Shown here in pieces: positions 50,925 to 60,194 of a stretch of DNA of 64,000 nt. Below the pieces are notes generated by a model. That model saw only the letters and a program-made list of their open reading frames with translations. It had not been told where the DNA came from and searched no databases. Both the position numbers and the translations under genes were made by a program. Location of the stretch: positions 124,001 through 188,000 of the forward strand of contig NZ_LWLS01000072.1 in assembly GCF_001905095.1 (NCBI RefSeq), in the 5' to 3' direction. Position 1 is the first letter of the stretch. Each line of letters begins with the position of its first letter. Source of the DNA: Micromonospora sp. CB01531 (GTDB taxonomy: Bacteria; Actinomycetota; Actinomycetes; Mycobacteriales; Micromonosporaceae).

Positions 50925-53101
50925 TGGGCGAGCGCACCGCGTACCGCACCTGCCCGCTGTGCGAGACCTCGTGCGCGCTGCGCCTGACCCTCGACGACGA
51001 CCGGGTCACCTCGGTCACCGGCGACACCGACGACCCGTTCTCGCGGGGCTATCTGTGTCCCAAGGGCGCCAGCCTCGGCCGCCTGGACGAGGATCCGGAC
51101 CGGCTCACCGGCCCGCTGATCCGCGAGGGCGCGTCCTGGCGCTCCGCCAGGTGGGACGAGGCCTTCGCCGCCGTGGCCCGGGGGATCGACGGGGTGGTCG
51201 CCGAGCACGGGCGCGAGGCGCTCGCGCTCTACTTCGGCAACCCGACCTTCCACACGATGGCCGGGATCCTCTACCGCGGGCCGCTGGGTGCCGCGCTGGG
51301 CACCCGCAACATCTTCTCCGCGAGCACGGTCGACCAGATGCCCAAGCACGTCGCGGGTGGTCTGATGCTGGGCGACCCGTGGGCGGTGGCGGTGCCCGAC
51401 CTCGACCGGACCGAGCACCTGCTGATCATCGGCGCCAACCCGGCGGTGTCCAACGGGTCGCTGTGCGTGGCACCCGACTTCGCCGGCCGGCTTACGAAGC
51501 TGCGCCGTCGCGGCGGCCGGGTCGTCGTCATCGACCCCCGCCGCACCCGTACGGCGGAACTCGCCGACGAGCATGTCTTCGTCCGGCCCGGCACCGACCC
51601 GGCGCTGTTGTTCGCGATGGTGCACACCCTGCTGCAGGAGCAGCTCACCGCGATCGACGTGCCGGTCGCCGGCCTGGACCGGCTGCGGGAGCTGGCGGCC
51701 TCGTTCACCCCCGAGGCGGTGGCCCCGTTCTGCGGGGTCGACGCGGCGGTGATCCGCCGGCTCGCCCGGCAGTTGGCCGCCGCCCCGGCGGCGGCGGTCT
51801 ACGCCCGGATCGGCACGTGCACCGCGGAGTTCGGCACGCTCACGCAGTGGTTGGTCGACGTGCTGAACGTGCTGACCGGCAACTTCGACCGGGCGGGTGG
51901 GGTGATGTTCGCCCGGCCCGCCACGGCCGAGGTGCACAAGAGCCCCGAGCCGTACGTCTCCGGGCGCTGGCACAGCCGGGTGCGCGGGCTGCCCGAGACG
52001 CTGGGCGAGTTCCCGGCCGCCACCCTGGTGGACGAGATCGAGCAGCCGGGCGCCGGCCAGATCAAGGGCCTGGTCGTCGTCGCCGGCAACCCGGTGCTGT
52101 CCACCCCGGACGGCGCCCGTCTCGACCGGGCGCTGGCCGGGCTCGACTTCATGGTCGCCGTGGATCCCTACTGCAACGAGACCACCCGGCACGCCGACGT
52201 GATCCTGCCGCCGCCGCGGATCCTGCAGATGCCCCACTACGACTTCCTCATCTCGACCATCCAGGTGCGCAACTACGCCCGCTACTCCCCGGCGGTGCTG
52301 CCGCTGGCGCCCGGGCAGCGTTCCGAGGCCGAGATCCTGGAACGGCTCACGATGATCGCCATGGGCCTGGGGGCCGACGCCGACCCGGCCGGTCTGCCCG
52401 AGCAGATGCTCAGCGCGATCCTCGGCGCGGCGGTCACCATCCCCGGCACGCCGCTGACCGGCGCCGACCCGGCCGCCCTGCGGGCCGCCCTGAAGGGCGA
52501 CGACGGCCCGGACCTGCTGCTCGACGCGATGTTGAAGATGGGCCCGTACGGGCTCGACCGGGACGCCCTGCTGGACCGGCCGCACGGCATCGACCTGGGC
52601 CCGCTCGAGCCGCGGTTGGCCGACATCCTGCGTACCCCGTCCGGCCTGGTCGAACTGGCCCCGGAGCCGCTGGTGGAGGACACCGCCCGGCTGCGCGACG
52701 CGTTGCGCCGCCCGCGGGCGCAGATGGTGCTGATCGGGCGTCGCCACCTGCGCTCCAACAACAGCTGGATGCACAACGTGCCGCGGCTGGTCGGTGGCAG
52801 CAACCGGTGCACCCTGCAGATCCACCCCGACGACGTGGCCCGCCTGGGTCTCGGTGACCGGGCCCGCATCAGTTCCGCCTCCGGTGAGCTGACGGTCGAG
52901 CTGGAGCCGACCGACACGATCATGCCCGGCGTGGTGAGCCTGCCGCACGGCTGGGGCCATGGGGGCACGGCGCAGAAGGTGGCCGCCGCGCACGCCGGGG
53001 TGAACGTCAACGAGTTGACCGGTGGCGGAGCCCTGGACGTGCCGTCGGGCAACGCGGTCCTCAACGGCGTACCGGTCAGTGTCGCGCCGGTCGCGGATTG
53101 A
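50924..53101 (+). CDS. Molybdopterin (bis-MGD) oxidoreductase with 4Fe-4S cluster
   Basis: 725 residues of the DMSO-reductase superfamily. Cys10, Cys13, Cys17 and a fourth Cys in YLCPKG (~44) form a 4Fe-4S site. MGD-binding stretches include LLIIGANPAVSNGSL and VVVIDPRRTRTAELADEHVF, and the C-terminal MGD domain begins near VLIGRRHLRSNNSWM. The loop at the Mo-ligand position reads SASTVDQMPKHV, with no Cys or Sec; Ser or Asp may bind Mo. No Tat signal, so it is cytoplasmic. The reaction is unknown: hydroxylation or dehydroxylation of the beta-tyrosine ring is a guess from context. It starts 54 bases after the aminomutase. Confidence 0.87.
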   Translation: MGERTAYRTCPLCETSCALRLTLDDDRVTSVTGDTDDPFSRGYLCPKGASLGRLDEDPDRLTGPLIREGASWRSARWDEAFAAVARGIDGVVAEHGREALALYFGNPTFHTMAGILYRGPLGAALGTRNIFSASTVDQMPKHVAGGLMLGDPWAVAVPDLDRTEHLLIIGANPAVSNGSLCVAPDFAGRLTKLRRRGGRVVVIDPRRTRTAELADEHVFVRPGTDPALLFAMVHTLLQEQLTAIDVPVAGLDRLRELAASFTPEAVAPFCGVDAAVIRRLARQLAAAPAAAVYARIGTCTAEFGTLTQWLVDVLNVLTGNFDRAGGVMFARPATAEVHKSPEPYVSGRWHSRVRGLPETLGEFPAATLVDEIEQPGAGQIKGLVVVAGNPVLSTPDGARLDRALAGLDFMVAVDPYCNETTRHADVILPPPRILQMPHYDFLISTIQVRNYARYSPAVLPLAPGQRSEAEILERLTMIAMGLGADADPAGLPEQMLSAILGAAVTIPGTPLTGADPAALRAALKGDDGPDLLLDAMLKMGPYGLDRDALLDRPHGIDLGPLEPRLADILRTPSGLVELAPEPLVEDTARLRDALRRPRAQMVLIGRRHLRSNNSWMHNVPRLVGGSNRCTLQIHPDDVARLGLGDRARISSASGELTVELEPTDTIMPGVVSLPHGWGHGGTAQKVAAAHAGVNVNELTGGGALDVPSGNAVLNGVPVSVAPVAD

Positions 53102-53208
53102 GGTGAGCAACCTGAAAGAAGATCGGCGCGGCACTCGTCGATAACCTCGGCCCGTCCACCGCCGGAGTCGTACCCGTACCGGTGACATCAGCTGATGGGA
53201 GCCGTGCT

Positions 53209-54672
53209 GTGAATCGACGAGGCCTACTGGTCATGGGGGGAACGGTGGCCGGCGGGTTGTTCGTCGCCCAGCGCGCCGTCGCGAACGGAACGTCCGCCAC
53301 CGTCCCCGCCGCCGGCCGGTCCGCACACCAGCATGCCGGGCTGGTGCCGGCCCGCGCCGGCGTCGCGCCGTTGACCGTCGCGCCGTTCCAGGTGCGGATG
53401 CCGATCCCGCCGATCGCCGCGCCGGTGCGCCAGAGCACGATCTGCGACGAGTACGAGGTAGAGGTCCGGCGGGCCCAGGTCGAGGTGGTGCCCGGGCTGA
53501 CCACCGACGTGCTCAGCTACGGCGGCGGTCTCGTGGGTCCGACGATCCGCGGCCGCACCGGGCACCCGGTCAAGGTGACCTTTCGCAACTCCCTCGACGT
53601 GCCCACCAACGTGCACCTCCACGGTGGACATGTGGCGGCGGCCGACGACGGGCACCCGATGGATTTGATCCAGCCGGGCGCCGTGCGCGTCTACCACTAC
53701 CCGAACAGCCAGCGTGGCACGACGCTGTGGTACCACGACCACGCCCACGGGCTGGAGGCCGAGCATGTCTACTACGGCCTGCACGGCTTCTATCTGATCG
53801 ATGATCCGGCCGAGCAGCAACTGCGGCTGCCGACCGGCAACTACGACGTGCCGATCATGCTCAAGGACGTGAAGCTCGACGACACCGGCGCGCTGGTCTT
53901 CGACAACCCCGACGAGCGCACCACGGTGCTCGCCAACGGCAAGCCGACGCCGTTCTTCCCGGTCAGCGCGCGAAAGTACCGCTTCCGACTGCTCAACGCG
54001 AGCAATGAGGGCGTCTACACGCTGAGCATCGACAAGGGCAAGCTCTGGCAGATCGGCACCGACGGCGGTCTGCTGCCCGCGCCGGTGGCGCGGCCCGCGG
54101 TGACCTTCGGCTCCGCGGAGCGGGTGGATGTGGTGATCGACTTCACCGGCCTGCCGTCGGGCTCGTCGGTGGTTCTCCGCGACGCGAACAAGGGTCCGGT
54201 GCTGCGTTTCGACGTGGGGTGGACGGCTCCCGACACCAGCCGGGTGCCGGCCCGGTTGCGTGCGCTGCCGATGCTGCCGCAGGCGACTGTCGAGCGTGAC
54301 GTGCGGATGAGGTTTGACCTCACCGGAGACCCGGTCGGCCTGATCAACGACAAGGCGTACGACCCGAACCGCGTCGACTTCACCATCAAGCGGGGCAGCA
54401 CCGAGATCTGGACCATCCACAACGACGACACCGAGTTCGGCATCCTGCACACCTTCCACATGCACCTGGCCCAGTTCCGGGTGCTGAGCCGCACCGGCGC
54501 GCCGATGACCCCAGACGACGCCGGCGACAAGGACACGGTGGTCGTCCCGGCTGGGACTTCGGTGCGGGTGCAGGCCACCTTCGACGGCTATCTGGGCCGC
54601 TACGCCTACCACTGCCACTTCCTGGAGCACTCCAGCATCGGCATGATGGCGCAGATGGAGATCGTTCCCTGA
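53209..54672 (+). CDS. Exported multicopper oxidase (laccase/CotA-like)
   Basis: About 487 residues of three cupredoxin domains. All four copper motifs are intact: HLHGG (~137), WYHDHAHG (~174), HTFHMHLAQF (~414) and HCHFLEHSSIGMM (~467, type 1 Cys and axial Met). The start NRRGLLVMGGTVAGGLF is a Tat signal. GTG at 53209 has gggag seven bases upstream; another GTG at 53182 would add nine residues. Laccases oxidise phenols, aminophenols and catechols with O2. Placed between aminomutase and catechol-forming hydroxylase genes, it may oxidise or couple the aromatic unit, or serve copper/redox defence. Confidence 0.9.
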   Translation: MNRRGLLVMGGTVAGGLFVAQRAVANGTSATVPAAGRSAHQHAGLVPARAGVAPLTVAPFQVRMPIPPIAAPVRQSTICDEYEVEVRRAQVEVVPGLTTDVLSYGGGLVGPTIRGRTGHPVKVTFRNSLDVPTNVHLHGGHVAAADDGHPMDLIQPGAVRVYHYPNSQRGTTLWYHDHAHGLEAEHVYYGLHGFYLIDDPAEQQLRLPTGNYDVPIMLKDVKLDDTGALVFDNPDERTTVLANGKPTPFFPVSARKYRFRLLNASNEGVYTLSIDKGKLWQIGTDGGLLPAPVARPAVTFGSAERVDVVIDFTGLPSGSSVVLRDANKGPVLRFDVGWTAPDTSRVPARLRALPMLPQATVERDVRMRFDLTGDPVGLINDKAYDPNRVDFTIKRGSTEIWTIHNDDTEFGILHTFHMHLAQFRVLSRTGAPMTPDDAGDKDTVVVPAGTSVRVQATFDGYLGRYAYHCHFLEHSSIGMMAQMEIVP

Positions 54673-54998
54673 CCGACTGGGGTACGGCGACGGGCCCGGG
54701 ACGCCTGAACGTGGGCGCGGCGCACTCGGCCAGCTGGAACGCCAGCAGCTGCCGCAGATCCGCCAGGCGGACGGCCTCCTCGGTCCTTTGGTAGCCGGAG
54801 CGGCCGCGCCCCGGCGAGCCGGCCCATTACCGTGTTCTCCTGGGTCGGGTCGATGCCGGTCGCCGGCTGACGACAAACGGCGTCGGGATGTGCGCTCCTC
54901 ACCTTCACAAATGCGTAAAGAGTCGTTGCGGATCCGCTCCGCCGCGGAGCGCATCGACAGAGATGCGGCGGCGTCGGCGGCGGTGTGAGGCTGACGCC
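54673..54998. other. Gap between oxidase and hydroxylase genes
   Basis: 326 bases without a supported gene. No hairpin strong enough to call a terminator was seen. Frames on both strands are Arg-rich and unlike known proteins. A second promoter for the downstream hydroxylase-ligase-monooxygenase genes may lie here. Confidence 0.4.
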
Positions 54999-56558
54999 AT
55001 GACTGTTCACCCAGGTGCGGCTCGGCGACGAGATCAGGTGACCCGCCCGCTGACCGGCGACGAGTACGTCGAGAGCCTGCGCGACGACCGGGAGATTTTC
55101 CTCTACGGCGAGCGGGTCAAGGACGTCACCACGCACCCGGCCTTCCGCAACCCGGTCCGGATGACCGCCCGGCTCTACGATGCGCTGCACGACCCGGCGA
55201 ACCGCGACGTGCTGACCGCGCCGACCGACACCGGCTCGGGCGGGTTCACGCATCCGTTCTACCGGACCCCGCACACCGTCGACGACATGGTCGCCGACCA
55301 GCGGGCGATCGCCGCCTGGGCGCGGATGAGCTACGGCTGGATGGGGCGCAGCCCCGACTACAAGGCGTCGTTCCTGGGCACGCTTGGGGCCAACGCCGGC
55401 TTCTACGCCCCGTACAGCGACAACGCCGAACGCTGGTACCGGGAGTCACAGGAGAAGGTGCTCTTCTGGAACCACGCCATCGTGCACCCGCCGGTCGACC
55501 GTAACCGGGCGCCGGACCAGGTCGCCGACGTCTACATCCGGGTGGAACGCGAGACCGACGCCGGGCTGATCGTCAGCGGGGCGAAGGTGGTGGCAACCGG
55601 GTCGGCGCTGAGCCACTACAACTTCATCGCCCACTTCGGCCTGCCCATCCGCAAGAAGGAATTCGCGCTGATCGCGACCGTGCCGATGGGTGCCAGCGGG
55701 GTGAAGCTGATCTGTCGGCCGTCCTACGGTGCGACCGCCGCGGCGATGGGCAGCCCGTTCGACTATCCGCTGTCGTCGCGCCTGGACGAGAACGACACCA
55801 TCCTGATCCTCGACAAGGTGCTGGTGCCGTGGGAGAACGTGTTCGTCTACGGCGATCTCGGCAAGGTGCAGATGTTCGCCGGGCAGTCCGGTTTCAGCGA
55901 GCGCTTCACCTTCCACGGCTGCACCCGGCTGGCGGTCAAGCTCGAGTTCATCGCGGGGCTGCTGGTCAAGGCCCTCGAGCTGACCGGCACCAAGGACTTC
56001 CGCGGGGTGCAGAGCCGGGTGGGTGAGGTGCTCGCCTGGCGCAACCTCTTCTGGGGCCTGTCGGATGCCGCCGCCCGCAACCCGGTGGCCTGGAAGAACG
56101 GCGCGTTGCTGCCCAACCCGCAGTACGGCATGGCCTACCGGTGGTTCATGCAGGTGGGCTACCCGCGGGTGAAGGAGATCATCCAACAGGATGTGGCCAG
56201 CGGGCTGATCTACGTGAACTCCGGCGCCGAGGACTTCCACAACCCCGACATCCGGCTCTACCTCGACCGGTTCCTGCGCGGCTCGGACGGCTCGACCGCC
56301 GAGCAACGGGTCAAGGTGATGAAGCTGCTGTGGGACGCCACCGGTACCGAGTTCGGCGGGCGGCACGAGCTCTACGAACGCAACTACGCCGGCAACCACG
56401 AGAACACCCGGGTCGAGCTGCTGCACGCCCAGACCGCGTCCGGCCAGATCGACGCCTACAAGGCCTTCGCCGAGCAGTGTCTCGGCGAGTACGACCTGGA
56501 CGGCTGGACGGTCCCGGACCTGTGGTCCCCGGACCGCGCGGCGGCCTGGCCACGCTGA
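54999..56558 (+). CDS. FAD-dependent aromatic 3-hydroxylase (HpaB/SgcC type)
   Basis: 519 residues of the 4-hydroxyphenylacetate 3-monooxygenase large-component family: LTGDEYVESLRDDREIFLYG, FRTPHTVDD-like FYRTPHTVDDMVADQRAIAA, VVATGSALSHYNFIAHFG, DENDTILILDKVLVPWENVF and YVNSGAEDFHNPDIRLYLDR. It uses reduced flavin from a separate reductase, not seen here, to hydroxylate ortho to a phenol. SgcC in C-1027 does this on carrier-bound 3-chloro-beta-tyrosine. ATG at 54999 follows gtgagg. It points to a catechol-type beta-tyrosine unit. Confidence 0.92.
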   Translation: MTVHPGAARRRDQVTRPLTGDEYVESLRDDREIFLYGERVKDVTTHPAFRNPVRMTARLYDALHDPANRDVLTAPTDTGSGGFTHPFYRTPHTVDDMVADQRAIAAWARMSYGWMGRSPDYKASFLGTLGANAGFYAPYSDNAERWYRESQEKVLFWNHAIVHPPVDRNRAPDQVADVYIRVERETDAGLIVSGAKVVATGSALSHYNFIAHFGLPIRKKEFALIATVPMGASGVKLICRPSYGATAAAMGSPFDYPLSSRLDENDTILILDKVLVPWENVFVYGDLGKVQMFAGQSGFSERFTFHGCTRLAVKLEFIAGLLVKALELTGTKDFRGVQSRVGEVLAWRNLFWGLSDAAARNPVAWKNGALLPNPQYGMAYRWFMQVGYPRVKEIIQQDVASGLIYVNSGAEDFHNPDIRLYLDRFLRGSDGSTAEQRVKVMKLLWDATGTEFGGRHELYERNYAGNHENTRVELLHAQTASGQIDAYKAFAEQCLGEYDLDGWTVPDLWSPDRAAAWPR

Positions 56559-56712
56559 TCCGGGGCTGACCGCGGGTCCGGAGCCAGACCACACCGCATC
56601 GGCAACGTCGCGTTGGTCGCCGCCTCGCGGCGCCGGTCGCTGAACCTGGCCCTGGAGCAGGCAGGCGACCTCTCTTTCTCAGAGCCTGCCCCGAACTGGA
56701 GGTGTCCCCGCC

Positions 56713-58260
56713 ATGACCGCCGCCAGCCTGGCACCACCCGGCACCGCCGTGCATCTGCTCGTCCGGCACCGCGCCCAAGCCGCTCCGGAGGCCACCGCCG
56801 TGTCCTGGAGCACCGGCCCGGTCACCGCCCGAGACCTCGACCGGCGGGCCGCCCGGATCGCCGCGGCCCTGCCCGGCCTCGCCGGCTGGCCGGTCGCGGT
56901 GCGGGTGCCCGCCGGCCCCGACCGCTACGCGGCGCTGCTCGGCGTGCTGCGCGCCGGCGCTCATCTGGTCTGGTCCGGCACCGGCGCGGCCGGCGAGCGC
57001 GGCCGCCTGATCCTCGACAGCGTACGCCCGGCGGCGGTGCTGACCGGAGGCACCGACGACGACCTCGCCGCCTGGTACGCCGAACGCACCGGCGTCCCGC
57101 TGCTGGACGTGACCGCCCTGCCAGACGCCGAGCCGGCCGAGCACAACGTCCCGCCGGAGGCCTGGGCCTACATCGCGCACACGTCCGGCTCCACCGGGCA
57201 GCCCAAGGGGGTGCCGCAGACGCATGCCGCGCTGGCCCAGTTCAGCACCTGGTTCGCCGGTGAGTTCGGGCTCGGTCCGGGCGTGCGGGTGGCGCAGTGG
57301 GTGGCCCCGGAGCACGACCCGGCGCTGTGCGAGACCTTCGCGACGCTGGTGGCCGGGGCGCAGCTCTGCCCGGTGCCGGAGGCGGTCCGCGTACACCCCG
57401 GTCGGCTGCTCGACTGGCTGGCGGCGGAGCGGATCGACGTCCTGCAGACCGTGCCCAGCTTCGCCCGTGAGCTGCTGCGGCAGAGCCTCGGCGGGGCACG
57501 GGCGCGGCTGGCGCTGCGGCGGTTGCTGCTGATGGGCGAGGCGGTCCCGGACGATCTGGTCCAGGGCCTGCACGCGGCGGCCCCGGGGATGGACCTGGTC
57601 AATCTCTACGGACCGACCGAGACGGTGGCGGCGACCTGGCACCGGATTCCACGGACCAGCCCGGGACCGGTCCCCATCGGACGGCCGATTCCGGGCCGAG
57701 AGGTGCTGGTTCTCGACGAGCTCGATCGGGAATGCCCGCCCGAAACGGTGGGCGAGTTGGTCGTCCGCAGCCCCTACGTGACCCCGGGCTACCTCGGCCG
57801 CTCCGGCGACGGCGATCGTGGCCATCCGGCCTTCCGGGGCGTGCCGGGCCGGGGTCCGGGGCCCTGGTACCGCACCGGGGACCTCGGCCTGCGCCGTCCG
57901 GACGGGCTGCTGGAGTTTCGCGGCCGCCGCGACCAGCAGGTGAAGATCCAGGGGCACCGCATCGAGTTGGCCGAGGTGGAGGCCGTACTGCTCGGGCACG
58001 CCTCGGTCGCCGAGTGCGCCGTGCTGGCGGTGTCCGGTGCCGACGGCATCGTCACCCGGCTGGTCGCGTACGTCGTGCCCCGTGCGGAGCCCGCTCCGGC
58101 GCAGTGGCGCGCGCACGTGCGGCAGCGGTTCGGCGACGTGCTGCTGCCGATGACCTTCCGGGTCGTCCCGGACGCGCTGCCCCGCAACGAGACCGGCAAG
58201 GTGGACAGCCGTCGGCTGGCTGAGCTGGGCCAATCGGTGGCGCACCGGGGCCGCGGCTGA
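56713..58260 (+). CDS. Stand-alone adenylation enzyme for beta-tyrosine (SgcC1-like)
   Basis: 515 residues, an NRPS-type A domain without PCP or condensation domain. Core motifs: A3 TSGSTGQPKGV (~157), A5 NLYGPTETVAATW (~296), A7 WYRTGDL, A8 FRGRRDQQVKIQGHRIELAE and A10 RNETGKVD (Lys). Hand-aligned specificity positions read D-P-C-Q-L-M-L-A-A-K, near the D-P-C-Q-V-M-V-I-A-K code I recall for SgcC1, which activates (S)-beta-tyrosine. It should load a free-standing carrier protein not present in the window. ggagg lies ten bases before the ATG. Confidence 0.9.
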   Translation: MTAASLAPPGTAVHLLVRHRAQAAPEATAVSWSTGPVTARDLDRRAARIAAALPGLAGWPVAVRVPAGPDRYAALLGVLRAGAHLVWSGTGAAGERGRLILDSVRPAAVLTGGTDDDLAAWYAERTGVPLLDVTALPDAEPAEHNVPPEAWAYIAHTSGSTGQPKGVPQTHAALAQFSTWFAGEFGLGPGVRVAQWVAPEHDPALCETFATLVAGAQLCPVPEAVRVHPGRLLDWLAAERIDVLQTVPSFARELLRQSLGGARARLALRRLLLMGEAVPDDLVQGLHAAAPGMDLVNLYGPTETVAATWHRIPRTSPGPVPIGRPIPGREVLVLDELDRECPPETVGELVVRSPYVTPGYLGRSGDGDRGHPAFRGVPGRGPGPWYRTGDLGLRRPDGLLEFRGRRDQQVKIQGHRIELAEVEAVLLGHASVAECAVLAVSGADGIVTRLVAYVVPRAEPAPAQWRAHVRQRFGDVLLPMTFRVVPDALPRNETGKVDSRRLAELGQSVAHRGRG

Positions 58261-58406
58261 AAGGGCATGGCGGAAGATGCGTCGCCACCGGTCCGGCTGC
58301 CAGAGTCGAGAGGCGGGTCGGGTTGTGACCGACCGGCAATTCCTGCACGAAGAGCGGTGGCCCGGGAGGGTTGCGGGTCCTCTGCTGTCCTGTTCGAGGA
58401 GGATCG

Positions 58407-59588
58407 ATGGAGACAGTCACCACGCCGTCGCGTTTTGAGCTGGTGGGCCGCGCGGCCGAGCTCGGCAAGCTGCTGCGGGCCAACGCGCTGGCGGCGGAGC
58501 AGCAGCGGCGACTCACCGACGAGACAATCGCCGCGCTCGCCAGCTCCGGCCTGCTGCGCATGCGGGTGCCCCAGCGCTACGGGGGCTACGAGTCGGACAT
58601 GCGTACCGTCGCCGAGGTGGTGGCCGAGCTCGCCCGCGGCGACGGCTCCACCGGCTGGACCGCCGCGGTCTGGCTGATCAGCAGCTGGATGACCGGCCTG
58701 TTCCCGGACGCCGTACGCGACGAGGTGTTCGCCGACCCGGACGTGCGGATCGCCGGGATCCTCAGCCCGAGCGCCATGGCCGTGCCGGTCGACGGTGGCT
58801 ACCAGGTCAACGGCAAGTGGTCGTTCAACACCGGTGCCCAGCACAGCGGCTGGAACGTCAACGCCGCGGTCCGGCCCACCCCGGACGGGCAGTACGAGCC
58901 GATCATGGTGCTGCTCCCGATGAGTGACCTGCAGGTCGTCGACGACTGGCACACCGTCGGCATGCGCGGCTCCGGCAGCGTCAGTACGGTGGCCGAGAAC
59001 GTCTTTGTGCCGGCGGAACGAGTGGTGCCGATGGGCCCCGTCATCGTCGGCGCCCACCCGCTGCAGCAGAACCCCGCCGCGCTGATGTGGCGGGCGCCGT
59101 TCATGCCGATCGCCTGCACCACCGTCGGTTCGGTCGCGTACGGCCTGGCGGTCGCCGCCAAGGACGCGTTCCTGGAGCGGCTGCCCGGCCGCAAGATCAC
59201 CTATACCGACTACGCGGAGCAGAGCGCCGCGCCGTTGACCCACCTGCAGGTGGCCGGCGCGACCGTACGGGTGGACGAGGCCGGATTCCACATCTTCCGT
59301 GCGGCCGACACGATCGACGCCAAGGCGGCCGCCGGCGACGCGTGGACGCTCGAGGAGCGCGCCCGGGCCCGGCTGGACCTGGGCGCCGTCTGCCTGCGGG
59401 CCAAGGAGACCGCCGACGTGCTGGCCGACGCCAGCGGCGGCTCCTCCCTGCACACCGACGTGCCGATCCAGCGCATCGAACGTGACATCAAGGCGCTGAA
59501 CCTGCACGCGATCATGCACCCCGACACCAACTTCGAGCTCTACGGACGGCTGGCCTGTGGCCTGCCGCCGAACACCCAGTACATCTGA
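58407..59588 (+). CDS. Group D flavin monooxygenase (acyl-CoA dehydrogenase fold, HsaA-like)
   Basis: 393 residues: N-terminal helical domain (LVGRAAELGKLLRANALAAE, RMRVPQRYGGYESDMRTVAE), middle beta domain (VDGGYQVNGKWSFNTGAQHS, DWHTVGMRGSGS) and C-terminal helices ending YGRLACGLPPNTQYI. This is the two-component FMN/FAD monooxygenase group that includes HsaA (phenol hydroxylase) and the aminosugar N-oxygenases KijD3/ORF36. HsaA-like features favour aromatic or polyketide hydroxylation. N-oxidation is less likely since the amine is dimethylated. gaggagga precedes the ATG at 58407. Confidence 0.82.
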   Translation: METVTTPSRFELVGRAAELGKLLRANALAAEQQRRLTDETIAALASSGLLRMRVPQRYGGYESDMRTVAEVVAELARGDGSTGWTAAVWLISSWMTGLFPDAVRDEVFADPDVRIAGILSPSAMAVPVDGGYQVNGKWSFNTGAQHSGWNVNAAVRPTPDGQYEPIMVLLPMSDLQVVDDWHTVGMRGSGSVSTVAENVFVPAERVVPMGPVIVGAHPLQQNPAALMWRAPFMPIACTTVGSVAYGLAVAAKDAFLERLPGRKITYTDYAEQSAAPLTHLQVAGATVRVDEAGFHIFRAADTIDAKAAAGDAWTLEERARARLDLGAVCLRAKETADVLADASGGSSLHTDVPIQRIERDIKALNLHAIMHPDTNFELYGRLACGLPPNTQYI

Positions 59589-60194
59589 CCGCGCCGGAAG
59601 GAGAACTCACCCAGCAGCAGCCGGCTGGCGCGGACCGAGGAGGAACTCGTCGCGGTGCCGCCCAACCTGGTGGGCTGGGGAGCCCGTACGTCAGGAACTG
59701 ACCCAGGAGCTGGAGGATGCCCTCCGAGCTGGGAGGACGGGACCCGTTTACGGTCTTGTCCGGCCCATCGCGGAGGGCACTTCCCCATGGTGGTCGGTGC
59801 GGTGACGGTCGGTGCCCGGGCGGTCGGTCGGCGTAGGTCCGGCAGCCCGGCGCCGGGTGTGTCGGTCGAGCCGCCGATGGGGCCGGATAGCGGTCGGCGT
59901 GCCGCGACGCCCGGCCGCCGGCAGCCCGATCCGGATACGTCCAGCAGCGCGGCGTCCCGGTCCGTGACGTCCCACCGGCGGCCGGGTGGCGTCTGCCGGC
60001 GGGACCACGGCCGGAACGGTGCCGTCCGAGGTGAACGGCGCCGTCCCGGAACCGGTGACGTGCGGGTCTCGGCCTGACCGCCGTGGCTGTCATCCGCCAC
60101 GGGGCCGTGCCGGCGGGGCCACGCCGGGTGGTGGGCGCGCCCGGCTGCGTACCGGTGCCTGCCCGGTCCGACGTCGCTACGGGCGACCGCGGGA
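59589..60194. other. 606-bp gap without a recognisable gene
   Basis: Lies between the convergent flavin monooxygenase and sugar O-methyltransferase genes, so a terminator region is expected. Many frames are open because of GC bias but none resembles a protein. A self-complementary 12-base motif (ACGGYGCCGTCC) occurs twice in direct orientation around 60017-60048 and could fold into terminator-like hairpins. It may be a decayed gene. Confidence 0.4.

Noticed and set aside
50903..53188. Long minus-strand open frame (761 codons) opposite the molybdoenzyme
   Set aside because: Its protein is Arg/Gly/Val-rich without family features, while the plus strand has clear Fe-S and MGD motifs. It is an antisense shadow of GC-rich coding DNA.
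59589..60194. Possible protein-coding gene in the gap
   Set aside because: Several open frames exist on both strands but none has family resemblance, a good ribosome binding site or normal composition.
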